The notes under the pieces are model-generated. The model searched no databases. It saw nothing but the letters and a program-made list of their open reading frames with translations, and was not told where the DNA came from. The position numbers and the translations under genes were made by a program. A stretch of 9,759 bases of DNA from positions 1 to 9,759 of the forward strand of contig CAZQLE010000153.1 of NCBI GenBank assembly GCA_964593905.1, in the 5' to 3' direction. Below are positions 1 to 5,602 of the stretch, in pieces (the first letter of the stretch is position 1; the number at the start of each line of letters is the position of its first letter). The stretch is from CAZQLE01 sp964593905 (lineage in GTDB: Bacteria; Chloroflexota; Anaerolineae; Anaerolineales; Anaerolineaceae).

Positions 1-790
1 CTGCACAGATGCGCGTGCCCACGGTCTTACCCAGCAAAGCCTGATGGACATTGCCTGCGACCTGGCCAGAGAAAATCAGCGCCTCCAGATCCGACTGTCT
101 GGATACCAACGCGAGCATTTGTTTCACCTTATCTGCCATGCCCCCAGTTACATCTGCTGCAAGCGACCCCGATACCCCACCCGCAATCTGTGAAAAACTT
201 GCCGGGGTGATCTGGTTAACCAGCCGTGTATTTTGTGGAAAATCAGCCCAGACTCCTGCCTCCATGCCTGCCAGAAGGATGTGAGCGGGCCGGAGCACAG
301 GGGCCAGGTGGAAAAACAAATCTTCTGTTGAGAGAATTGTACCCCCGCGCAGGGTGTCAAAACAAGTGTCCCCTTGAATGAGCGGGATTATGCCCGCCTG
401 CAATGCCGCCTGAAGAGGGGCGAGATCCCATTCGGCTACTGCACCATCGCGGGCTGTTATGGCGGCGGATGGCGGAAATGACAGCACCGGCAAATTTGCT
501 GCAAATAACGCATGAAGAACAATTTCGTTTAAAGCCCTGGCTTCGCGATAGACTTCAACAAACCCTTCCCATTGCGCGGCAGAAAAGACACCGCTGCGGG
601 TGCCATGTTTTTTGGCCGGAATATGCCCAAAGGAACCTGAGCCGTGGCCGAGGAGAATTTGTAAATCTGGAATGCTCTCACGCGCCTGTTTAATTTCACC
701 GGCCAGGCGGGCGAGGGTATCTTCGCGCGCGGTGTGGGCAATATTTTTATTCGTGATCAGTGAACCGCCTAATTTTAAAAACACCAACAT
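1..790 (-). CDS. ipk: Isopentenyl phosphate kinase, 3' end cut by window edge
   Basis: Amino-acid-kinase-fold enzyme that phosphorylates isopentenyl phosphate with ATP to isopentenyl diphosphate in the cytosol, the last step of the alternative (archaeal-type) mevalonate route. Reading the minus strand from the ATG at 790 gives 263 open codons to the edge. Visible motifs are the N-terminal KLGGSLIT loop (residues 6-13), the glycine-rich GHGSGSFGH (48-56), whose last His matches the family's catalytic/phosphate-binding histidine, QGDTCFD (139-145), STED (154-157), DVTGGMADK (213-221) and a terminal GTRI (258-261). Family members are about 260-266 residues, so only a few codons should be missing. 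The start lies 3 bases after the mevalonate kinase stop, with an AGAGGA Shine-Dalgarno inside that gene's last codons, so translational coupling is likely. The usual DVDGVY-like segment is replaced here by MEAGVWADF (176-184). Alternative: another small-molecule kinase of this fold, less likely given the His motif and neighbour. Confidence 0.9.
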   Translation of the reverse strand, partial: MLVFLKLGGSLITNKNIAHTAREDTLARLAGEIKQARESIPDLQILLGHGSGSFGHIPAKKHGTRSGVFSAAQWEGFVEVYREARALNEIVLHALFAANLPVLSFPPSAAITARDGAVAEWDLAPLQAALQAGIIPLIQGDTCFDTLRGGTILSTEDLFFHLAPVLRPAHILLAGMEAGVWADFPQNTRLVNQITPASFSQIAGGVSGSLAADVTGGMADKVKQMLALVSRQSDLEALIFSGQVAGNVHQALLGKTVGTRICA

Positions 791-793
791 GAT

Positions 794-1753
794 TTATTCC
801 TCTGGAGAACGGGCGGTAATATTTGTGCGAAACAGGCGCACAGCGCCGGCCGCCCGCAGAGCCTGTTCAATTACCTGAATCTGATCTGTTTCGGCCAGCG
901 CGATCATATTGCCGCCACGACCGGCCCCGCTCAGTTTGGCACCCAGTGCCCCGGCTGCAAGTGCGGCCTCAACCAGAGCATCCAACCGGGGATGGGAGAC
1001 CAGTAATTGTTGCAAAAGCGCATGGTTTTCGTTCATTTCAGGCCCCAGATCGCGCCAGCGGCCAGCTTCGATCGCCGTGCGTGCCGAATGGACGATACTG
1101 CCAATTGCCTGAAACACCGGGTTATAGCGGTCTGGTTCCTGCTGCCAACGCCGCCGTACATCACTGACGACCTCGCTGGTTGAACTCTGAATGCCTGTAT
1201 CTGCGACCAGGAGCGAAAACGGCATGGCGACGCGAAGGGGCGCTATGGGCTGCCCGCGCACAAAGAAAACAGGCTGCCGGTAGGCGATGACTGTGTTGTC
1301 GATGCCTGAGGGAGAGCCGTGATAGATTTTCTCGGTCTCAAAAGCCAGGTCAGAGGCTTCGGCCGGGGTGAGGGTGTACCCCATAAACGATGCGATGGCT
1401 CTGGCCGCTGCGACTGAGATGGCGGCGCCCGAGCCCAGCCCGGCAGCCACCGGGATGCTTGAATTTAACCGCAATGTGAAAGATGGGTAGGAGCGAATGC
1501 CCAGGCGTTCGGCCAGGCAGATTAACAGGCAGCGCAATGGGTGCTGTTCGGGCAGTTCTTCCAGGCTGGCGTGCAGTTGGATATCAGGCGCATCAATGCG
1601 AATTTGTCCCGGCTGAGCGATTGGGTTGGCCAGAACAACCGCCCTGGCTTCAATCTCGGTCATGGGCACAGCAATCGCCGGTTGGCCGTATACAACTGCA
1701 TGCTCGCCAAAAAGGATTATTTTTCCGGGGGCGGTGGCATAGACAGCGGGCAT
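794..1753 (-). CDS. mvk: Mevalonate kinase
   Basis: GHMP-family kinase converting mevalonate and ATP to 5-phosphomevalonate in the cytosol, entry to the lower mevalonate pathway. The preferred start at 1753 gives 319 residues, within the range of bacterial/archaeal members. Motif 1 APGKIILFGEHAVVYG is at residues 8-23, motif 2 PVAAGLGSGAA at 101-111, SPSGIDN with the probable catalytic Asp at 147-153 (D152), and motif 3 KLSGAGRGG at 273-281. The SGIDNT signature separates it from homoserine and galactokinases. An upstream ATG at 1801 would add 16 residues (GLIHPDYLLLSIERP and a Met) but overlaps the end of the prenyltransferase gene; the start at 1753 puts the family motif near the N-terminus, lies 8 bases after that gene's stop, and is preceded by a purine-rich GAGAGA. 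Oddity: motif 2 reads GLGSGA where animal and many archaeal enzymes have GLGSSA. Confidence 0.93.
   Translation of the reverse strand: MPAVYATAPGKIILFGEHAVVYGQPAIAVPMTEIEARAVVLANPIAQPGQIRIDAPDIQLHASLEELPEQHPLRCLLICLAERLGIRSYPSFTLRLNSSIPVAAGLGSGAAISVAAARAIASFMGYTLTPAEASDLAFETEKIYHGSPSGIDNTVIAYRQPVFFVRGQPIAPLRVAMPFSLLVADTGIQSSTSEVVSDVRRRWQQEPDRYNPVFQAIGSIVHSARTAIEAGRWRDLGPEMNENHALLQQLLVSHPRLDALVEAALAAGALGAKLSGAGRGGNMIALAETDQIQVIEQALRAAGAVRLFRTNITARSPEE
798..803 (-). promoter_or_regulatory. Ribosome binding site of isopentenyl phosphate kinase
   Basis: AGAGGA on the minus strand sits 7 bases before the ATG at 790. It is formed by the last codons of mevalonate kinase (Pro-Glu-Glu-stop). It fixes the start of the downstream kinase and implies coupled translation of the two enzymes. 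Confidence 0.65.
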
Positions 1754-1761
1754 GGGTCTCT

Positions 1762-2631
1762 CTATTGAAAGTAAAAGATAATCAGGATGGATAAGCCCCA
1801 CAGCGCAATTGTGCCCTGCAGCGGCCGGTCGGTTAATAACAGTTCTTCAGGGGCGCCGCCTTCGCCCTGAATCTGAATGAGATACAGATAACGAAAGATG
1901 CCATATAAGACAAAGGGAATCGTAAGCATCATGCTGTGATTCTCAGGCAAATTGGGGGCCGAAAAGGTGTACAGACTGTAGGATACAATCGTGGTGGCCG
2001 AGACAATGGTGATCAATTGATCCAAAAACGGGATGTTGTAGCCATCCAATACCTTGCGGTGGACATCGGCTTTGTCGGTCAACAGCATAAGCTCGGCGCG
2101 CCGTTTGCCAAACCCGATATACAGAGCAAACAGGGTGGTCACCACATACAACCAGGGCGAGAAGCGCTCCACCTGAATGAGACTGACCCCGCTGCCCACC
2201 CGCAATACAAACCCGGCAGCAATGATCAAGACATCAATTAAGGGGACGTGTTTTAAGCGGGTGGAATAAGCCAGATTCATGACAAAATAGGCGCTGAGGA
2301 TCATCCCGAAGACCGGAGCCAGCAAAAAGCCGCCCACCAGCGCCGTGGTTACCAGCAAGCCGGCAAACCCGGCCGCCAGCTGAATGGGAACTCGCCCCGA
2401 GGCGATGGGGCGCAGTTTCTTTTTGGGGTGCTGACGGTCTGCTTCGACATCTACGATGTCGTTGATGATGTAAATGCTGCTTGAGAGCAGGCAAAATAGC
2501 AGCATTCCCGCCAGTGACCGCATAACCGAGGTCGGATTCGTAAGCTGGCGGTCAAAAATGACGGCTGCCAGGACGAAGGCATTTTTCGTCCACTGCCGAA
2601 TTCGCATTGATTTCAACAGAGATTTCATCAT
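1762..2631 (-). CDS. UbiA-family prenyltransferase, decaprenyl-phosphate phosphoribosyltransferase-like
   Basis: Integral membrane protein of the UbiA superfamily, 289 residues with about eight to nine hydrophobic segments. The closest pattern I recognise is mycobacterial 5-phospho-alpha-D-ribosyl-1-diphosphate:decaprenyl-phosphate 5-phosphoribosyltransferase (Rv3806c/UbiA). Supporting motifs are the Asp-rich NDIVDVEAD (residues 57-65) followed by HPKKKLRPIASGR (68-80), YSTRLKHVPLIDV (122-134) and GKRRAEL (175-181). In that family the enzyme moves phosphoribose from PRPP onto a polyprenyl phosphate at the cytoplasmic membrane face, the first step toward polyprenyl-phospho-pentose donors. Two Met codons in tandem (2631, 2628) and a third at residue 9 are possible starts, none with a Shine-Dalgarno. 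It is the first gene of the operon with mevalonate kinase and isopentenyl phosphate kinase, consistent with use of an isoprenoid substrate. Another UbiA activity (quinone or lipid prenylation) cannot be excluded. Confidence 0.85.
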   Translation of the reverse strand: MMKSLLKSMRIRQWTKNAFVLAAVIFDRQLTNPTSVMRSLAGMLLFCLLSSSIYIINDIVDVEADRQHPKKKLRPIASGRVPIQLAAGFAGLLVTTALVGGFLLAPVFGMILSAYFVMNLAYSTRLKHVPLIDVLIIAAGFVLRVGSGVSLIQVERFSPWLYVVTTLFALYIGFGKRRAELMLLTDKADVHRKVLDGYNIPFLDQLITIVSATTIVSYSLYTFSAPNLPENHSMMLTIPFVLYGIFRYLYLIQIQGEGGAPEELLLTDRPLQGTIALWGLSILIIFYFQ

Positions 2632-2637
2632 TTAATT

Positions 2638-2643
2638 ATCTTA
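2638..2643 (-). promoter_or_regulatory. Candidate -10 box for the minus-strand isoprenoid operon
   Basis: On the minus strand TAAGAT fits the TAnnnT pattern and is followed after 6 bases by the ATG at 2631. An overlapping GATAAT (2640-2635) is 6 bases before the second ATG at 2628. Transcription would start at or next to the start codon. No convincing -35 was found and there is no Shine-Dalgarno. Prediction by eye only. Confidence 0.35.
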
Positions 2644-2675
2644 TCATGTCTGAGGCGGGCACGGTAGCCTGATAG

Positions 2676-2743
2676 GGCGACCTGTTTTACGGTTTTCACA
2701 AAGTCGAAAACTCTGGTGCGGCGACCTGTTTTGAAAATTCTGG
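2676..2743. repeat. Two-copy imperfect direct repeat in the divergent intergenic region
   Basis: The 13-mer GGCGACCTGTTTT occurs exactly at 2676-2688 and 2720-2732. Each copy is followed by a second matching block, GAAAACTCTGG at 2706-2716 and GAAAATTCTGG at 2733-2743. The first copy carries 17 extra bases between the blocks; in the second they are adjacent. This looks like a decayed tandem duplication with an indel, or paired binding sites for a regulator of the two divergent operons. No ORF is apparent in the 2632-2819 gap. Confidence 0.6.
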
Positions 2744-2812
2744 CCGATCCACGAATTTTGTTAAAAACAAAAAAGAATGCCCCGCGCTAACCTGAACTGG
2801 CAGAATACAGAT

Positions 2813-2818
2813 TACAAT
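2813..2818 (+). promoter_or_regulatory. Candidate -10 box for tlyA
   Basis: TACAAT lies 1 base before the ATG at 2820 and 7 bases before the in-frame ATG at 2826. A normal -10 to +1 distance would start transcription at about 2825-2826, making the second ATG the first codon of a leaderless mRNA. No Shine-Dalgarno precedes either ATG. No good -35 is visible at 16-18 bases spacing. Confidence 0.35.
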
Positions 2819-2819
2819 T

Positions 2820-3644
2820 ATGGCAATGGATAAGAACCGATTGGACTTGTTGCTGGTGGAAAAAGGACTGGTTGAGACGCGCGCTCTGGCGCAGCGTTTG
2901 ATTATGGCCGGTGAGGTGCGGGTGGATGGTCAGATTGTACTTAAACCAGCCACAAAAGTGCTTGAAACAGCGCAGCTTGAGGTGGTTCAGGGGCCGCCGT
3001 TTGTCTCACGCGGGGGTGAAAAACTGCAAGGTGCGTTGGAAGCGTTTGCGCGAGAAGATCTGGCCGGGCTGGTTTGCGCTGATGTGGGCGCTTCGACCGG
3101 CGGCTTTACCGATTGTCTGTTGCAGCATGGTGCAGCCAGGGTGTATGCCATCGATGTGGGGTATGGCGAACTGACCTGGAAGCTGCGCACTGACCCCCGG
3201 GTGGTGGTGATGGAGCGCACTAACGCGCGCAATGTTCAGCGCTTGCCCGAAGATGTCGGCCTGGTGACGATTGACGCCTCATTTATTTCGCTGCGCATCC
3301 TGCTGCCGGTGGTGAAGCAGTGGTTTTCACCGCAGGGCGGCCAGGTGATTGCCTTGATCAAGCCCCAGTTTGAAGCCGGCCGGGCCGATGCGGCCAAAGG
3401 CGGCGGGGTGATTCGCGATGTGGAAGTGCATCGTTCGGTGCTGCGGGAAGTGTTAACGTTTGCGGTGCAGGGCGGGTTTGGGGTGCTGGGGCTGATCCGT
3501 TCGCCGCTGCTGGGCCCCAAAGGCAACGTGGAATTTTTGGTGCAGTTGGATGTGGCTGGTTCGACCGCCGCGGTGGACCTGGAAGATATTATTTTGCAGG
3601 TGACGCAGCCTGCGCCATCTGAAGAAACGGCTGAAACCGATTAA
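2820..3644 (+). CDS. tlyA: TlyA-family 16S/23S rRNA (cytidine-2'-O)-methyltransferase
   Basis: SAM-dependent methyltransferase with an N-terminal S4 RNA-binding domain (about residues 6-65, RLDLLLVEKGLVETRALAQ) and a FtsJ/RrmJ-like catalytic domain. In actinobacteria TlyA 2'-O-methylates 16S C1409 and 23S C1920 and confers capreomycin sensitivity; it was earlier called hemolysin A. Visible motifs are SRGGEKL (63-69, K68), the SAM-binding ADVGASTGGFTD (87-98), IDASFISL (151-158), ALIKPQFEAGR (178-188, K181) and GNVEF (235-239). K68, D152, K181 and E238 are the plausible K-D-K-E catalytic set. Length 274 is normal. ATG 2820 is the longest start; ATG 2826 (MDKNRLDLLL) matches the usual N-terminus equally well and would suit a leaderless mRNA. 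The gene is first on the plus strand after the divergent region, with 154 bases before lepA. Confidence 0.94.
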   Translation: MAMDKNRLDLLLVEKGLVETRALAQRLIMAGEVRVDGQIVLKPATKVLETAQLEVVQGPPFVSRGGEKLQGALEAFAREDLAGLVCADVGASTGGFTDCLLQHGAARVYAIDVGYGELTWKLRTDPRVVVMERTNARNVQRLPEDVGLVTIDASFISLRILLPVVKQWFSPQGGQVIALIKPQFEAGRADAAKGGGVIRDVEVHRSVLREVLTFAVQGGFGVLGLIRSPLLGPKGNVEFLVQLDVAGSTAAVDLEDIILQVTQPAPSEETAETD

Positions 3645-3725
3645 ATGATCCCGCCGACCCCGGATCTCATTGGCAGTGGTCGAAACCGGCACGGAGCATA
3701 ATTTTCTGGACAAATAAGATCAATG

Positions 3726-3766
3726 GTAGGGGTTGTTTGCCGGTAAGCCCGGCAAACAACCCCTAC
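3726..3766. repeat. Perfect 18-bp inverted repeat, probable dispersed palindromic element
   Basis: The left arm GTAGGGGTTGTTTGCCGG (3726-3743) and right arm CCGGCAAACAACCCCTAC (3749-3766) are exact complements around the 5-base loop TAAGC. The sequence lies in the 154-base gap between tlyA and lepA. There is no T-run after either arm, so it is not a classical rho-independent terminator, although the stem could pause polymerase or protect the tlyA mRNA 3' end. Outer GTAGGGG/CCCCTAC ends are typical of small dispersed palindromes (REP/MITE-like) in several bacterial phyla; that identity is from general knowledge and only one copy lies in this window. The remaining bases 3645-3725 hold nothing I recognise. 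Confidence 0.8.
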
Positions 3767-3781
3767 ATCTTGAAATTAGGG

Positions 3782-3787
3782 TATACT
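3782..3787 (+). promoter_or_regulatory. Candidate -10 box for lepA
   Basis: TATACT is placed 11 bases before the lepA ATG at 3799, predicting a transcript start near 3794 and a leader of about 5 bases. No Shine-Dalgarno lies between. A TTGAAA at 3770-3775 is too close (6-base spacing) to be its -35. The box lies 15 bases after the hairpin, so the hairpin would be upstream of this transcript. Confidence 0.4.
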
Positions 3788-3798
3788 TTACCGCGCAT

Positions 3799-5598
3799 AT
3801 GAGTGAAGCGATCCGAAACTTTTGTATTATAGCCCATATCGACCATGGGAAATCTACCCTGGCCGATCGTTTGTTGCAAATTACCGGCACGATCTCTGAC
3901 CGCCAGATGATGGAGCAGGTTCTAGACAGCATGGACCTTGAGCGCGAAAAGGGCGTGACGATTAAGGCCTCGGCTGTACGCATGAGTTACACTGCCAACG
4001 ATGGCAGGACGTATGAGCTGAATTTGATTGATACTCCGGGACACGTGGATTTCAATTATGAAGTCAGCCGCGCGCTGGCGGCCTGCGAAGGCGCTTTGCT
4101 GGTGGTGGATGCAACCCAGGGGATTGAAGCCCAGACGCTGGCTAATCTTTACCTTGCGCTGGAATCGGACCTGGTGATTTTGCCGGTCATCAACAAGATT
4201 GATTTGCCATCGGCTCAACCAGATTTTGTGGCCGAAGAATTGAACAATTTGCTGGGGGTGGACCCCGATTCGATCCCGCGGATTTCGGCCAAAGAGGGGA
4301 TTAACGTGGACCAGGTGCTGGAGATGGTGGTCAAAATGGTGCCGCCGCCGAAGGTGGACCTGGAAGCCCCGGCCCAGGCGCTGATTTTTGATTCACATTA
4401 TGATTCCTATAAAGGCGTAATTGCGTATATCCGTGTAATTAGCGGCGTGATTCGCGCGAACGATACCCTGCATTTAATGAACACCAATGTGGATTTGAAA
4501 CCGGTGGAAATTGGCGTTTTTGCGCCTGAAATGCGCCCTTCATCGGTGCTCGAGGCAGGTGAAGTGGGGTATATTGCCACCGGGTTGAAAACCGTGCGCG
4601 AGTGCCGGGTGGGTGATACCATCACTTTAACCGGCCGTCCGGCTGCTCATCCACTGCCGGGTTATCTAAAAGCCAAACCCATGGTCTTTGCCGGAATTTA
4701 TCCGGTTGATGGTGAAGATTATGAGAAACTGCGCGATGCGCTGGATAAATTGCAACTGAACGATGCTTCATTGCAATTTGAACCGGAAACCTCACAGGCG
4801 CTGAATTTTGGTTTTCGCTGCGGTTTTCTGGGTTTGTTCCACATGGAGATTATTCAGGAACGGTTGGAGCGCGAATATGACCTGGATATTGTGGTCACGG
4901 CTCCTTCGGTTGAATATCAACTGGAAATGAAGAACGGCGAGAAGGTGGTAATCGATTCGCCGGCGCAGCTCCCCAACGAAGACGATATTGTTGAGATCCG
5001 TGAGCCGTGGATGATTCTGCAGATCTTCACCCCCACCGATTATTATGGCACGGTGATGGAACTGGTGACCAAGCGGCGCGGGATTTTTAAAAGCCAGGAT
5101 TACCCGGCCCCCAATCGGGTGCAGTTGAATTTTGAAATTCCGCTTTCTGAGCTGATTGTCAATTTCTTTGACGATTTGAAATCACGCACACGCGGGTATG
5201 CTTCGATGGATTATTCCTATGCCGATTACCGGCCGGGGAACCTGCAGAAGTTGGAAGTACTGGTCGGCGGCGACCCGGTGGATGCCCTGGCGGCAATTGT
5301 GCACAAGGAAGATGCCTACCATAAGGGCCAATTGCTGGTGACCAAATTGAAAGAGCTGATTCCGCGCCAGTTGTTTGATGTGGCGGTGCAGGCCAGTGCT
5401 GGCGGGCGCATTATTTCGCGCGCCAATGTAAAGGCAGTCCGCAAAGACGTTCTGGCAAAATGTTATGGCGGCGATATTAGCCGCAAGAAAAAACTGCTCG
5501 AAAAGCAAAAGAAAGGCAAACGGCGAATGAAGATGGTCGGCGCCGTTGAAATTCCGCAGGAGGCCTTTATGGCCGTGCTGCGCCTGGAGGATGAATAG
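3799..5598 (+). CDS. lepA: Elongation factor 4 (LepA), ribosome-associated GTPase
   Basis: Translational GTPase that binds the ribosome and can back-translocate stalled complexes or assist initiation and ribosome biogenesis. The 599 residues equal the usual LepA length. G-domain motifs are G1 AHIDHGKST (12-20), G2 GVTIK (52-56), G3 DTPGH (78-82), G4 NKID (132-135) and G5 SAKEG (163-167). EF-G-like domains II, III and V follow, then the LepA-specific C-terminal domain with KCYGGDISRKKKLLEKQKKGK and the end VGAVEIPQEAFMAVL. An in-frame extension to an upstream TTG at 3733 is rejected because it begins inside the palindromic hairpin and adds residues unlike LepA. The start ATG has no Shine-Dalgarno. 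The last codons contain the GGAGG that serves the next gene, so the envelope module downstream may be co-transcribed with lepA. Confidence 0.97.
   Translation: MSEAIRNFCIIAHIDHGKSTLADRLLQITGTISDRQMMEQVLDSMDLEREKGVTIKASAVRMSYTANDGRTYELNLIDTPGHVDFNYEVSRALAACEGALLVVDATQGIEAQTLANLYLALESDLVILPVINKIDLPSAQPDFVAEELNNLLGVDPDSIPRISAKEGINVDQVLEMVVKMVPPPKVDLEAPAQALIFDSHYDSYKGVIAYIRVISGVIRANDTLHLMNTNVDLKPVEIGVFAPEMRPSSVLEAGEVGYIATGLKTVRECRVGDTITLTGRPAAHPLPGYLKAKPMVFAGIYPVDGEDYEKLRDALDKLQLNDASLQFEPETSQALNFGFRCGFLGLFHMEIIQERLEREYDLDIVVTAPSVEYQLEMKNGEKVVIDSPAQLPNEDDIVEIREPWMILQIFTPTDYYGTVMELVTKRRGIFKSQDYPAPNRVQLNFEIPLSELIVNFFDDLKSRTRGYASMDYSYADYRPGNLQKLEVLVGGDPVDALAAIVHKEDAYHKGQLLVTKLKELIPRQLFDVAVQASAGGRIISRANVKAVRKDVLAKCYGGDISRKKKLLEKQKKGKRRMKMVGAVEIPQEAFMAVLRLEDE
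5586..5590 (+). promoter_or_regulatory. Ribosome binding site of the flippase-like gene
   Basis: GGAGG within the last lepA codons. It directly abuts ATG 5591, too close to be used, and lies 12 bases before ATG 5603. The spacing favours 5603 as the start, though it is somewhat long. Confidence 0.5.
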
Positions 5599-5602
5599 CC
5601 GT

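Noticed and set aside
51..878. Plus-strand open frames over the left edge (51-284, 403-693, 600-878)
   Set aside because: They lie antisense to the isopentenyl phosphate kinase frame, which has all family motifs; their translations show no recognisable domain.
1754..1801. Longer start of mevalonate kinase at 1801
   Set aside because: It overlaps the end of the prenyltransferase gene and places 16 extra residues before the conserved N-terminal strand; ATG 1753 has a purine-rich site and a short clean gap.
2632..2819. Small gene or RNA in the divergent intergenic region
   Set aside because: Frames are short and interrupted, and no stable RNA-like fold or riboswitch consensus was recognised by eye.
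3726..3766. Hairpin as a classical rho-independent terminator
   Set aside because: The stem is strong, but neither arm is followed by a run of T in either direction.
3733..3798. In-frame N-terminal extension of lepA from a TTG
   Set aside because: It begins inside the palindromic hairpin, adds 22 residues unlike any LepA N-terminus, and the ATG at 3799 gives the normal 599-residue length.
5546..5602. Longer start of the flippase-like gene inside lepA
   Set aside because: The added residues are Arg/Cys/Trp-rich out-of-frame lepA sequence, and ATG 5603 fits the GGAGG at 5586 better.
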